Shown: positions 9,039 to 18,121 of the stretch, in pieces | How positions within the stretch are numbered: the first letter of the stretch is position 1 | Layout: each line of letters begins with the position of its first letter | Assembly (NCBI GenBank): GCA_964396245.1 | Contig: CAYNEO010000034.1 | Location: forward strand, 1 to 39,425 | Origin: CAYNEO01 sp964396245 | GTDB lineage: Bacteria > Zixibacteria > MSB-5A5 > GN15 > FEB-12 | Length of the DNA stretch: 39,425 bases | Direction of reading: 5' to 3' | Position numbers and translations under genes: made by a program | The notes under the pieces: model-generated | Told to the model about the DNA's origin: nothing | Database searches by the model: none | The model's input: the letters and a program-made list of their open reading frames with translations, nothing else

Positions 9039-9127
9039 GCCCCGGTTGTTCTACTACCACGGACATTCACTGACAATCGAACCCGATTGAACCGGGTTTT
9101 GAAAATTTCGGCCAAACGGGACATACG

Positions 9128-10297
9128 ATGAATTATCTGCGAACTCTGATTCCATTAGCGAGCCTTATGCTCGTCGTTGCCTGCGGCAACGACAGTCAGT
9201 CACAGAACGGCCCCGTCACTCTCGAGCGGGCCTTTCCATCTCTCACTTTCAACCACCCGCTGGATCTGCAATTTCCGGACGACGGAACCAATCGGCTGTT
9301 TGTGGTCGAACAGCCGGGCACAATCAAAGTCTTCGACAACGACTCGGCGGTAACATCCGCGAAAACCTTCCTCGATATCACCGGCCGCGTCAACAATACC
9401 GGCACCGAGGAAGGTCTGCTCGGCCTTGCATTCCACCCGGACTACGGCAACAACGGCTATTTCTATGTCAACTACACGGCTTCCAATCCCCGGCGTACCG
9501 TGATCGGTCGTTTCTCCGTCAGTGCCGCCAATCCCGACAGCGCCGATCCCGGCGGCGAATTTGTCGTGCTCGAATACGATCAGCCGTACAGCAACCACAA
9601 CGGAGGCTGCCTGGCATTTGGCCCCGATGGATACCTGTATATCGCGGTTGGCGACGGCGGCTCGGGCGGCGATCCGCAGGGAAACGGTCAGAATCGCAAG
9701 ACCCTGCTCGGCTCGATCCTCCGCATCGATGTAGACAATCCGTCGGGCGGCAACAACTACGGCATCCCGCCGGATAATCCCTTTGTCGGGAACGATTCCG
9801 GCTACCGGGAAGAGATCTACGCCTATGGACTGCGCAATCCGTGGCGTTTCAGCTTCGACCCGCAAAACGGCCGGCTCTGGGCAGCGGATGTGGGGCAGAA
9901 CCGCTACGAGGAAGTCGATATCATCGAAAGCGGCAAGAACTACGGATGGAATATCATGGAAGGCCGGCACTGTTATGATCCGCCGACCGGATGCGACACA
10001 GCCGGTTTGACCATGCCGATCGTCGAATACGACCACTCCGTCGGCAATTCCATCACCGGCGGTGTTGTCTATCACTATCCGGCCATATCGCAACTGCAGG
10101 GGCAGTACCTGTATGCGGATTTTGTCACCGGTCGATTCTGGGCGCTCAGCTATGAACCCGGAAAAACGCCGATAGTGACCAATTTGACTGACAGCGATCT
10201 GAATCCGGCTTCATTTGGGGTGGATCAACACGGGCAGGTCTATGTCTGCGCCTTCGACGGTCACCTCTACAGGTTTGCCGCATCGGGGCAGGACTGA
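9128..10297 (+). CDS. Lipoprotein of the glucose/sorbosone dehydrogenase (PQQ-type beta-propeller) family
   Basis: This 389-residue protein has a lipoprotein signal (lipobox LVVAC, lipidated Cys19) and so is probably anchored in a membrane facing the periplasm or outside. The body is a six-bladed propeller of the GSDH family. Visible landmarks are EEGLLGLAFHPDYG (about 94-107), NHNGG with His157 (the expected catalytic histidine), GPDGYLYIAVGDGG (165-178), GLRNPWR (234-240), GQNRYEE (256-262) and NYGWNIMEG (271-279). Family knowledge: members oxidise aldose sugars with PQQ, although many have no known substrate. No PQQ biosynthesis gene is in the window. It follows the symporter by 89 bp on the same strand, so sugar or solute use could be linked, weakly. 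Family assignment is firm; the substrate is unknown. Confidence 0.9.
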   Translation: MNYLRTLIPLASLMLVVACGNDSQSQNGPVTLERAFPSLTFNHPLDLQFPDDGTNRLFVVEQPGTIKVFDNDSAVTSAKTFLDITGRVNNTGTEEGLLGLAFHPDYGNNGYFYVNYTASNPRRTVIGRFSVSAANPDSADPGGEFVVLEYDQPYSNHNGGCLAFGPDGYLYIAVGDGGSGGDPQGNGQNRKTLLGSILRIDVDNPSGGNNYGIPPDNPFVGNDSGYREEIYAYGLRNPWRFSFDPQNGRLWAADVGQNRYEEVDIIESGKNYGWNIMEGRHCYDPPTGCDTAGLTMPIVEYDHSVGNSITGGVVYHYPAISQLQGQYLYADFVTGRFWALSYEPGKTPIVTNLTDSDLNPASFGVDQHGQVYVCAFDGHLYRFAASGQD

Positions 10298-10310
10298 GGG
10301 GGCTGTGCCC

Positions 10311-10327
10311 GACGATGGGTCATCGTC
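10311..10327. terminator. Palindrome between convergent genes, possible weak bidirectional terminator
   Basis: GACGATG (10311-10317) and CATCGTC (10321-10327) form a perfect 7-bp stem around GGT between the dehydrogenase and the leftward ABC ATPase gene, overlapping the latter's stop codon. There is no T run on either side, so termination by it is uncertain. Confidence 0.35.
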
Positions 10328-11012
10328 ACAGCATATTGCCATTGGTATCGATAAGCCCGTCTTTCAACTTTACTATCCGTTGCGTCTTCCTGGCGATATT
10401 CATGTCATGCGTGATGATGACTATCGTCTTGCCGAGCGCGTGGAGGTCCTGAAACAGATTGACAATAGCCGCACCTGATTTGGTATCGAGGTTACCGGTC
10501 GGTTCGTCGGCCAGGATAATATCCGGCTCATTGGCCATTGCCCGCGCGATTGCCACCCGCTGCATCTCGCCGCCCGACATCTCCGTCGGTTTATTCGCCG
10601 CCTTATCGGCCAACCCCACCTGCGAAAGCAGTTCATTGACACGTTCGCGACGCTTCCGGCCGTTCACCTTCGCGAACAGCAGTGGCACTTCTACATTTTC
10701 ATAGGCAGTGGCATACGGAAGCAGGTTGAACGCCTGGAAGACAAACCCGACTCTGCGATTGCGGATATCGGCCAGCTGATTCGAGTTGAGCGTGGTAACC
10801 GGGGTTCCTTCCAGAAGATACTCGCCGCCCGTGGGCACATCCAGACATCCCATCAGGTTCATCAGTGTGGATTTCCCCGAACCGGACGGCCCCACCACCG
10901 CGATAAATTCGCCGCGTTCCACCTGGCAGTCGACTCCTTTGAGCGCCTCAAAGGTCACTTTGCCCGTTTTGTAGGCCTTGCGGACCTTCCTCATGTCAAT
11001 TATCGTGTTCAT
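10326..11012 (-). CDS. ABC transporter ATP-binding protein (MacB/LolD type)
   Basis: This 228-residue protein is a complete nucleotide-binding domain: Walker A GPSGSGKS (41-48), Q-loop Gln93 in VFQAFNLLP, signature MSGGEMQ (145-151), Walker B IILADE (165-170) with the DEPTGNLD extension typical of the MacB/LolD/FtsE group, and switch His202. It has no membrane segment. A GGAGTGG element precedes the ATG. It is the last gene of a leftward operon: adaptor, permease, permease, ATPase. It would power the two neighbouring FtsX-type permeases by a mechanotransmission cycle, pushing substrate or signal across the periplasm with the adaptor. The substrate (peptide, lipid, siderophore or drug) cannot be told from sequence. 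Confidence 0.95.
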   Translation of the reverse strand: MNTIIDMRKVRKAYKTGKVTFEALKGVDCQVERGEFIAVVGPSGSGKSTLMNLMGCLDVPTGGEYLLEGTPVTTLNSNQLADIRNRRVGFVFQAFNLLPYATAYENVEVPLLFAKVNGRKRRERVNELLSQVGLADKAANKPTEMSGGEMQRVAIARAMANEPDIILADEPTGNLDTKSGAAIVNLFQDLHALGKTIVIITHDMNIARKTQRIVKLKDGLIDTNGNML

Positions 11013-11047
11013 CTATTGCCACTCCACTTCTCGTATTCTCTCTTGCA

Positions 11048-12304
11048 TTACTCGTATCGCAGTGATTCGACCGGGTTGGTCGATGCCGCTTTCATCGCCG
11101 GGAAAAGCCCTGCGAGAAGCCCCAGCGTCCCGAGAATGATCACCACTGTCACGCCCACTTCCATCGATACCGTCGGACGTCCCATAAACTCCATGATATC
11201 CGCGGACTCCGGGCCGAGCGGAACCCGCTTGAATGCCTCTGTCATCCCGTACGCTATCAGCATTCCCGATGATCCGCCAATGAACGTTATCAGTATTGCC
11301 TCGATAAGGAACTGGAAAAGGATCAGGGATTTCTTGGCCCCGACCGCCATCTTGATGCCGATTTCGCGCGTGCGCTCTTTTATCGAAACGTACATGATAT
11401 TCGCCACGCCAACCCCGGCGATCAACAGCGTCAGCGAGCCGATTATTCCCAGGAACACCTTGATACCGAGCATCATGTTGTTGAACTCTTTGCCCATCGA
11501 CACGGTGTCCCAGATCGACAGTGCCCGGTCATCGGTCGGGTCGAACCGATATTTTGCTCCCATCGCCTCGTAGATCTTCTTCTCAACCACCGGCATCTGG
11601 TCCGGATTTCTCGGCTGATACACGATATCGTCAAGGTACGGATCGCCAAAAAGCGCGTGGAACGTGGTTGCCGGAATGACCACCCGGTCTGCATCCATCC
11701 CCCCGTAGTTGCCCATCTGAATCTTTTCGATCATGACGCCGACAACCGTGAATGGGATATCGTTTATCGTAATCCGCTTGCCGATAGGGTCCTCATCGCC
11801 GAATAAGTTTTCTTTCGTCTCATTTCCGAGGAAAGCGACCCGCCGGCGTTCCTCCATATCGCGCTGGTTGATCATCCGTCCGCCTTCTTGAGGGATATGG
11901 TACCGGATAATCTCGTAAACCGGCGGCACGCCTGAAATATGCTCGTTCAACACTATGTCTTCGTACTTGACCTTCTGGCTCCAGCGGGAATACTCGCCGC
12001 CGGCATACTTCAGTTCCGGTATGCGATCCAGAAGGTACTGCGGATCTTCCTTGAGAAGCTGGATCGGGCGTCCTTTGCCCATGCCCTTGAACGCCTTCGT
12101 CGTCTGGCCTGACCACATCACGCCGATATTGCTCCCCATTCCCTTCTGGTTAAGCGCCATCTGGCGGTGAAGTCCCTCACCGAAAGCAAGCAGAAGCATA
12201 ATCGAAATGGTTCCCCACGACAGCGCTACCATCGTCAGGGTGATACGCTTCTTCTGTTTCCGGAATTCGCGTATGAACAAATTGAATATCGTTGTCAGAT
12301 TCAT
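11048..12304 (-). CDS. ABC transporter permease, MacB/FtsX type (second permease)
   Basis: This 418-residue protein has the MacB layout without the ATPase: one N-terminal membrane helix (about 20-42, TLTMVALSWGTISIMLLLAFGEG), a periplasmic MacB-like core (about 45-290) containing the EGGRMINQRDMEERRRVAFLG block, and three C-terminal helices (about 290-405) ending in AASTNPVESLRYE. It starts only 5 bp after the stop of the first permease, so the two are co-translated. They are homologous but clearly different, which suggests a heterodimeric channel. FtsX-type permeases normally do not move substrate through the membrane but transmit the ATPase stroke to the periplasm. Confidence 0.92.
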   Translation of the reverse strand: MNLTTIFNLFIREFRKQKKRITLTMVALSWGTISIMLLLAFGEGLHRQMALNQKGMGSNIGVMWSGQTTKAFKGMGKGRPIQLLKEDPQYLLDRIPELKYAGGEYSRWSQKVKYEDIVLNEHISGVPPVYEIIRYHIPQEGGRMINQRDMEERRRVAFLGNETKENLFGDEDPIGKRITINDIPFTVVGVMIEKIQMGNYGGMDADRVVIPATTFHALFGDPYLDDIVYQPRNPDQMPVVEKKIYEAMGAKYRFDPTDDRALSIWDTVSMGKEFNNMMLGIKVFLGIIGSLTLLIAGVGVANIMYVSIKERTREIGIKMAVGAKKSLILFQFLIEAILITFIGGSSGMLIAYGMTEAFKRVPLGPESADIMEFMGRPTVSMEVGVTVVIILGTLGLLAGLFPAMKAASTNPVESLRYE

Positions 12305-12309
12305 AATAT

Positions 12310-13545
12310 CTAAAATAGTTTAAGGGCTTGTACAGGCTGAAGGTTGGCGGCTCGCCGCGCGGGGAAGAAGCCCGCGGCCACCCCTACCAGGCCGAGCAAA
12401 ACGGTCACCAGCAGTCCGGTCATAAGGTCAACACGCGGATGGCCGATGATACTTTCCAATCCCGCCGCCGGCACCGCGAGGATGACCAGCCAGGCAAAGA
12501 TAAATCCCAAAAATCCGCCCACCGCCGTGATCAACAGCGTCTCCGTAAGGAACTGGAACAGGACGAATCCCTTCCGCGCACCCAGTGCCATCTTGATTCC
12601 GATTTCTTTGGTCCGTTCCTCCAGCACCACATTCATGATATTCGACACGCCGATACCGCCGGTAATCAACGTCGAGATACCGATACCGACCAGGAACCAT
12701 TTGAACGCCAGGAAGAACTTGCGCAGAAATTCAAAACCGCGGGCCGTATCCCAGATCATGAGCGCTTCCTTGTCGGCCGGATCAAACCGGTATTTGGAGC
12801 CGAGAATCTTGAACACGTCGTGCCTGGCGTCGCTCGTTGTGTATCCTTCGGCCGGTTGCAGCACGATATCATCCACGTATCGCTGGCTGTACATGCTGGT
12901 GAAGGTCGATGTCGGGATGAACGCGAGTCGGCTGTCGCGTCCGCCGTACGATGAATTCTGATTTTTTTCTTTCATCACGCCGATCACCGTGAACGGCATG
13001 CCATTAATCAGGATTCGCTTTCCGACCGCTTCAGCCGCGCCGAAAAGGTCTGTTTTGAGAATGTTGCCGATAAATACCACCCGGCGGCGCTCCTTCTGAT
13101 CGAGGTCATTGATAAACCGCGAGCCTTCCTGCGGTATCAGGTTGCGCATCCCGCCGAATTCCGGCCAGATTCCGATGACCGGTCGGAGCGTCGTATTCCG
13201 TCCGTATCGAATCGGCACGCTCCATTTCCTGAATTCAGGAGAAATCGTTCCGATTGCCGGTCCCGTCGCCTTGAGCAGCTCCGCGTCCTGCTCGGTCGGT
13301 CGAATTGACCTTCCCTTGGAAAGCCCCTGGTACTCGATGCTGGTTATTCCGGGCCAGAAAATGACGATATTGTCGCCCATGCCCTTCATCGATGTCATCT
13401 GCGCTTCGGTCAGTCCCTGCCCGAACGCCATCAGCAGGACGATCGAGCAGCTCCCCCAGAATATGCCGAACATTGTCAGCAGGCTGCGGAGTTTCTGGCG
13501 ACGCAGGTCGTTGAAAAACTGCTTTATGGTAATCAGAGGTAGCAT
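12310..13545 (-). CDS. ABC transporter permease, MacB/FtsX type (first permease)
   Basis: This 411-residue protein has an N-terminal helix (about 21-43, LTMFGIFWGSCSIVLLMAFGQG), a periplasmic MacB-like core with EGSRFINDLDQKERRRVVFIGN, and three C-terminal helices ending in NLQPVQALKLF. I start it at the ATG at 13545; a TTG 18 bases upstream (13563), just after the adaptor's stop, is possible but less likely. It pairs with the second permease downstream. Both keep the FxGxxxA...PAxxAA pattern at the last helix. Complete MacB proteins fuse ATPase and permease, so this is a split version with two distinct membrane subunits. Confidence 0.92.
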   Translation of the reverse strand: MLPLITIKQFFNDLRRQKLRSLLTMFGIFWGSCSIVLLMAFGQGLTEAQMTSMKGMGDNIVIFWPGITSIEYQGLSKGRSIRPTEQDAELLKATGPAIGTISPEFRKWSVPIRYGRNTTLRPVIGIWPEFGGMRNLIPQEGSRFINDLDQKERRRVVFIGNILKTDLFGAAEAVGKRILINGMPFTVIGVMKEKNQNSSYGGRDSRLAFIPTSTFTSMYSQRYVDDIVLQPAEGYTTSDARHDVFKILGSKYRFDPADKEALMIWDTARGFEFLRKFFLAFKWFLVGIGISTLITGGIGVSNIMNVVLEERTKEIGIKMALGARKGFVLFQFLTETLLITAVGGFLGFIFAWLVILAVPAAGLESIIGHPRVDLMTGLLVTVLLGLVGVAAGFFPARRAANLQPVQALKLF

Positions 13546-13566
13546 AATATCAGTCCGTCCCAACCA

Positions 13567-14667
13567 TTAATCCCAGGGTTTGATTTCTCGCGGCGGGCGC
13601 TCGACAACCAGTTCACCCTCCTGCAGACCCGATACTATCTCGAGGTTGATTCCATCGGACAGCCCGGTCTCGATCCTGCGCACCTCGACATTGCCGAGCG
13701 TGTCGGCTATCTCAACCGTCGTGGCAGTGTCGGTCATTGTCACCAGCCGCTCCGGGACCATCAGAATGTCTTCTCGCTTGGAAATAATAATGTCGGCATT
13801 GGCGCTGTAGCCCGCCCGGAGGAAACTCTGTCCGAGGTCATCGAACCTGATCTCCACATCGAACAACGTCGCACCCTGGTCCTTGTGCGCCTTGGGGGAG
13901 ATGCTGTACAGCGTCCCGGTCACTTTTTCATTCGGCAGAGCGCCAATCTGGATTTCTACCGGCATTCCTGCCGAGAGCTTGCCGACATCGATCTCGTCGA
14001 CCGTCCCCTTGAAAATGAGGTCATCCATCTTCGCCAGTGTCATCAGTTCTGTTCCGGCCTGATACGATGTCAGCGGGACTACCGGATTGCCCGGCTCCAC
14101 GAGCAGCGAAAGCACTGTGCCGGAAATGGGCGATTTGATAATGTTGTCAACTTCGAAATCGGCAACGTTCGTCTTGCCGGATTGGATCAACGCCAGTTTT
14201 TCCCGGGCCAGCTTCAGGCGAAGCTCCGCTTCTTCGTGATCGGCGGCCTTCGACTCAAATTCCTGCGCCGATATCAGTTGCTTGTCACGCATCGACTTCG
14301 TGCGGTCGTACTCCTGCTTGATATTGTTGTACGTCACCTCGGCCAGTTCAACCTGACGTTTGGCCTCGGCAAACTCGACCGGAGTCGGGTCCGGTTTCAC
14401 ATCAAACAGCGGGTCACCGGCGTCGACCTTGTCGCCGACCTCGACGAACACATCGCGCACGATCCCGGAGATTTTTGATTTGACCGCGATTTCGTTTTCG
14501 GGCTCGACCTGTCCGACAGCCAGCGCTTTGTCAACTATCGAACCGCGTTCGACCTTCACCGTCTTGAAATCGGTGTCTTTCTTCGCCGAGCCATTAATCG
14601 CAAAAAACGCCACAACGGCCACGAGAACGACCACAGGGATCCCTATGAACAGTACTTTTTTGAGCAT
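13567..14667 (-). CDS. Efflux periplasmic adaptor (HlyD/MacA membrane fusion protein)
   Basis: This 366-residue protein is the first gene of the ABC export operon. It has an N-terminal membrane anchor (about 5-23), a biotinyl-lipoyl-like half domain (GQVEPENEIAVKSKISG...VGDKVDAGDPLF, about 50-90), an alpha-helical hairpin (about 95-150, heptad-rich and ending near KLALIQSG), the second lipoyl half (SPISGTVLSLLVEPG, about 160-180), then beta-barrel and membrane-proximal domains (to 366). I prefer the ATG at 14667, with GGAG nine bases upstream, over the TTG at 14676. Family knowledge: such adaptors bridge the inner-membrane pump to an outer-membrane TolC-type channel. No TolC homologue is in the window, so the channel must be encoded elsewhere. 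Confidence 0.92.
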   Translation of the reverse strand: MLKKVLFIGIPVVVLVAVVAFFAINGSAKKDTDFKTVKVERGSIVDKALAVGQVEPENEIAVKSKISGIVRDVFVEVGDKVDAGDPLFDVKPDPTPVEFAEAKRQVELAEVTYNNIKQEYDRTKSMRDKQLISAQEFESKAADHEEAELRLKLAREKLALIQSGKTNVADFEVDNIIKSPISGTVLSLLVEPGNPVVPLTSYQAGTELMTLAKMDDLIFKGTVDEIDVGKLSAGMPVEIQIGALPNEKVTGTLYSISPKAHKDQGATLFDVEIRFDDLGQSFLRAGYSANADIIISKREDILMVPERLVTMTDTATTVEIADTLGNVEVRRIETGLSDGINLEIVSGLQEGELVVERPPREIKPWD

Positions 14668-14718
14668 GATGATCAACTCCCGAGTATCTTATTGCAGTCC
14701 ATATCTAACGGTTTTAAT

Positions 14719-14774
14719 GTACGTGATCCGCGCGGGCATTGTTGCGTATGCCCGCTGATTCGTGTATCACGTAC
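14719..14774. repeat. Nested inverted repeats upstream of the ABC export operon
   Basis: The outer arms GTACGTGAT (14719-14727) and ATCACGTAC (14766-14774) are perfect 9-bp complements. Inside them GCGGGCAT (14732-14739) and ATGCCCGC (14748-14755) are perfect 8-bp complements around an 8-base loop. The element lies about 50-110 bases before the adaptor start on the leftward strand, in the promoter or leader region. No T run follows it on either strand, so it is unlikely to be the terminator of alkC. It could be an operator pair or a structured leader. Confidence 0.6.
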
Positions 14775-14897
14775 TCCTCTTTTCATAATTTGTCTCACAT
14801 ACATCAGACCGCCCGGTCGGCGATGAGGTTGCAGGATTGCCCAAAGCAATTCGAGCGATTATGGTATCTTGTTGCTAGGTGATGAGTTAGGATGCGC

Positions 14898-16010
14898 TTA
14901 GCGGTGCAGGTTGACCACGCACTCGCCCTGAGTGGTCCCGTTGATCAGCACCTCGAACCGGTGTGCTCCCGGCTGATGCTTTCGGGTAGAACGATCCTTG
15001 AACGAATGACCGGTCGAAATGGAGATCGTCTCTTTGGGGGGAATTGTCTTCTCGGTGAGCTTGAACACTTTCGGCGATGTTTTCCCGTTCTTCTTGACAT
15101 AATGCACGCGATAATCGATCACGAGCTTCTGCTTTTTGCTCGCCCGCGACACGATATCGAACGACAGCCCGATGTCCTCCCCGGTTTTGACCTGCTTTTT
15201 CGTACTTTTCACATTTATGACATCCAGCTTCGGATGCGACGTATAGCCGAACACCGCAAATACCTCGGGATGTCCCTGCTTGATCAGACTGCGGCAGGCA
15301 TGCTTGATTATCCATTCGGTGTGAGCGTTGCCGCTGTTTTTCCATTTGAGCGCCGTGGCGATGGCTATATCCGGATGATCTTTGGAAATGTCATTGAGAT
15401 TATTGGCGACCGCCTTGCGGACATACAGCGACTCATCCGCCTTTAACAACTCCAGGATGTTCAGAACCGGTCTCGGATCACGCTTGAATTGTTCGATATG
15501 AATCGTCCAGACCCCGCGCGGTCGCGAACCCTCCGCCGCCAGGCGACGAACATCCTCATTCGAATCGCGCGCCCATTCAGACAGCGTAGCCAGCATGAGC
15601 TTCGGATATCTGACAATGAACGGCCGCACGGCAAACTCGCTGCTGCCGTACCTGGTGAGTTCCTTGAGTGCCCGAATCGAACTGTCCGGATCATCGAGCC
15701 CGAACTGCTCGACATAACTCGTGAGCGCCCAGTTGCCGAAACCGCGAAGTTCCGGCGCGACCTGCATGACAATCTCCACCGCCCTGGAATACTCGCGGGG
15801 CAGAAAATCTCTCAAACGCCGGGCGATCATCGTGAGCCGGTCTTTCAACTCGCGCTCAGTGAGCCGGTCATCTACAACCGCCCTGACAAATCCGGCCGGG
15901 TCAAATTTGGGGTAGACCCGGCCGAACGTCTTCGCAAGTGATCTGACAAACGCGACGTCAACCCGGTCCTTCCACAGACCCGAATCCGGCGCGTCTTCTT
16001 TAGGGGACAT
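14898..16010 (-). CDS. AlkC-like DNA alkylation repair glycosylase with C-terminal Ig-like domain
   Basis: This 370-residue protein is built from helical HEAT-like repeats (about 15-250) followed by a beta-rich Ig-like tail (about 258-370, from LDVINVKSTKK). The EGSRPRGVW motif at 160-168 matches the EG(T/S)RPR signature of the AlkC/AlkD-type fold. Family knowledge: AlkC excises alkylated bases such as 3-methyladenine and 3-methylcytosine without flipping the base, and one AlkC subgroup carries an Ig-like domain that helps hold DNA. The overall layout fits that subgroup. It is cytoplasmic, with no signal peptide. It starts 11 bp after the stop of pepF and is probably co-transcribed with it, with no evident functional link. 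Good confidence in fold; the exact substrate is inferred. Confidence 0.82.
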   Translation of the reverse strand: MSPKEDAPDSGLWKDRVDVAFVRSLAKTFGRVYPKFDPAGFVRAVVDDRLTERELKDRLTMIARRLRDFLPREYSRAVEIVMQVAPELRGFGNWALTSYVEQFGLDDPDSSIRALKELTRYGSSEFAVRPFIVRYPKLMLATLSEWARDSNEDVRRLAAEGSRPRGVWTIHIEQFKRDPRPVLNILELLKADESLYVRKAVANNLNDISKDHPDIAIATALKWKNSGNAHTEWIIKHACRSLIKQGHPEVFAVFGYTSHPKLDVINVKSTKKQVKTGEDIGLSFDIVSRASKKQKLVIDYRVHYVKKNGKTSPKVFKLTEKTIPPKETISISTGHSFKDRSTRKHQPGAHRFEVLINGTTQGECVVNLHR

Positions 16011-16021
16011 ATACTATCCGT

Positions 16022-17836
16022 CTATACGCTCTCGGCGAGCTTCACGAATTCCTCGACATCGAGCAGCGACCGATTCACCGCATCGGCCCAGAAACGATCC
16101 TTTGTCAGTTCCACACCGAGGTGTTTCTGCGCTACCTCTTCGGTTGTCATCCGTCCGGTATCGGCCAGCAGCTCGCGATAATTCGCAGCGAACGGCTTGC
16201 CTTCCTTGCGCGCGCGATCGTACACGCCGCCCGCAAACAGGAATCCGAATGTATACGGGAAGTTGTAGAAACCGAGTTCGGTGATGTAGAAGTGCAGCTT
16301 CGATGCCCAGAACAGCGGGTGATAGCCCGATTCATCCAGGAGTCCGGCAAAGGCCTCCTTCTGCGCCGCTGTCATCAGCTCGTTCAGCTTCTCGGTGCTC
16401 ACCAGCCCCTTCCTGCGGGCTTCATAGAATGACCGCTCGAACAGATACCGGCTGTGGATATTGCAGAACATCGTATAGGGTCCCTGCAACTTCTGGTCGA
16501 GCAGCATGAGCTTCTCCTGCGGATCGGTCGTCATCTTGAGCGCCGCATCGGTGACCAGCAACTCGCTGAAAATTGAAGCCGTCTCCGCCAGCGTCATTGG
16601 GTACCGGTTGGCGAACGGCGGGTGCTCTTTCAGCACGTAACCGTGATACAGGTGCCCCAGCTCGTGCGCCAGCGTCAGGAGGTTTTCGTAGGTCCCCGCA
16701 TAAGTCATGAATATACGGCCTTCCTTGAACGGCCCGAACCTCGTGCAGTAACCGCCCCCGGCCTTGCCCGGTCGGTCCTCGGCCTCGATCCAGTGCTTGT
16801 CGAGCGCCATCTGCATGAAATCCGCCATGTCGTCGGAAAAACTGCGGACATTCTCGACAATGAACTTGCCCGCCTCCTCGAACGAGTACAGCTTGTCGGC
16901 CTTACCGCACGGCGCGGACTGATCGTACCACGAGAACTTATCGATTTTGAGCAGCTTCTTCTTCGCATTGATATACGGCTCCAACTTGGGTGTCTCCACC
17001 GAGATAACCCGCCACATGCAATCAAGCGTGCTCTGCTTCAGCCTCGCCTGGTTGAGCGGCTCGTGAAGCGCCGAGTCCCAGCGGCGCCGTTCGTACAGCG
17101 TCCAGCGGTAGCCCGAAAGCGAATTGAGCGCCATACCGGCCAGCTCCTGCCGCGACTTCCAGGCTTCCGTCATCTTCTCGAATGCCTGCGCCCGCACACT
17201 TCGGTCGGTATCGGACATCTTGGTCGCCAACTGCCCGAGCGAGATCGTCTTCTTCTCACCCTTTTCTTCGAATTCCACCCTGAGATCACCGGCCATCTTT
17301 TCATACAGGCGATTCCAGGCGTGGAAACCGTTGACTCCGAGATCGAGCGCCAGTGATTCGAGGTCAACGGACATCTTCTCCCGGGCCAGCCGGCGCATCT
17401 CGTTGAGACTGAATTGTATATCCTTGAGCTCCTTGGTCTCGACGAGCTTCTTCCAGGCTTCGTCCGGTTGCTGCATCGCCAGGAACGCAAACGCGGTCCG
17501 AAGTTTCTCCCATTCCGATTGGTACACCATCCCCTCGGCCTCGATACCGTGCCCCTTGGCGTCGGAAACATCCTGTGATATCAGGCAGTGCGAAAACGAC
17601 AGGATCATCTCGACATTGTCCATGGACTCCTGAAGCTTGAGCGCGAACTCGATCCACTGGTCCACCGTGCCGTCATCGAGATGTTTCGGCAGTGACTTCA
17701 TCAGCGTTCTGAGATCGTCGATACTGCACTTGGTCTTATAGCGGAATTGTTCAAATTCATTGGAGGCGCTGCCGCCGGGAAATATCGAATCGAGGTCCCA
17801 TGTCGGCGCCGGAGGTATGACTTTTGTCGTCGGCAT
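16022..17836 (-). CDS. pepF: Oligoendopeptidase F (M3 family metallopeptidase)
   Basis: This 604-residue cytoplasmic peptidase carries the zinc site HELGH at 391-395 (catalytic Glu392, ligands His391 and His395), extended as LAHELGHLYHGYVL. The third ligand is Glu418 in the TLAETAS segment. The length (about 600) and the FPYTFGFLFAGGVYDRA block near the C-terminus fit the PepF branch rather than thimet oligopeptidase. It hydrolyses short peptides of about 7-17 residues, typically in protein turnover or removal of signal-peptide remnants. A GGAG site lies about 8 bases before the ATG. It is the first gene of a likely two-gene unit with alkC. Confidence 0.93.
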   Translation of the reverse strand: MPTTKVIPPAPTWDLDSIFPGGSASNEFEQFRYKTKCSIDDLRTLMKSLPKHLDDGTVDQWIEFALKLQESMDNVEMILSFSHCLISQDVSDAKGHGIEAEGMVYQSEWEKLRTAFAFLAMQQPDEAWKKLVETKELKDIQFSLNEMRRLAREKMSVDLESLALDLGVNGFHAWNRLYEKMAGDLRVEFEEKGEKKTISLGQLATKMSDTDRSVRAQAFEKMTEAWKSRQELAGMALNSLSGYRWTLYERRRWDSALHEPLNQARLKQSTLDCMWRVISVETPKLEPYINAKKKLLKIDKFSWYDQSAPCGKADKLYSFEEAGKFIVENVRSFSDDMADFMQMALDKHWIEAEDRPGKAGGGYCTRFGPFKEGRIFMTYAGTYENLLTLAHELGHLYHGYVLKEHPPFANRYPMTLAETASIFSELLVTDAALKMTTDPQEKLMLLDQKLQGPYTMFCNIHSRYLFERSFYEARRKGLVSTEKLNELMTAAQKEAFAGLLDESGYHPLFWASKLHFYITELGFYNFPYTFGFLFAGGVYDRARKEGKPFAANYRELLADTGRMTTEEVAQKHLGVELTKDRFWADAVNRSLLDVEEFVKLAESV

Positions 17837-17874
17837 ATCTGTACTCCATTCGTAAGTGTTTGTCAGTAAGCGCC

Positions 17875-17903
17875 AACATAGCCAAAATCACTCCGATAGG
17901 CAA
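17875..17903 (-). promoter_or_regulatory. Candidate promoter for pepF
   Basis: On the leftward strand TTGCCT (17903-17898) is followed after 17 bases by TATGTT (17880-17875), about 40 bases before the pepF start. Both boxes match the sigma70 consensus at four of six positions, so this is a modest candidate. Confidence 0.35.
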
Positions 17904-18121
17904 GCCGGGCGGCGAGAAAACGGCAACTCCTCGAAATCGAGCGCCTGCAGGTCAGGACCCTCGCGGTCCTGAAGTCGTTGTCCGCCTCCGAGGCACAGCG
18001 ACAAGTAACCCGACATACCAGCCCCCCTCAAAAAATCCCCGAACGCCAAAAATACTGTGGTGTTTAACCGGCAGTGCCCGTATGTTTATTAAGGAAACCC
18101 GAATTTCGGAAGGATCAGGAC

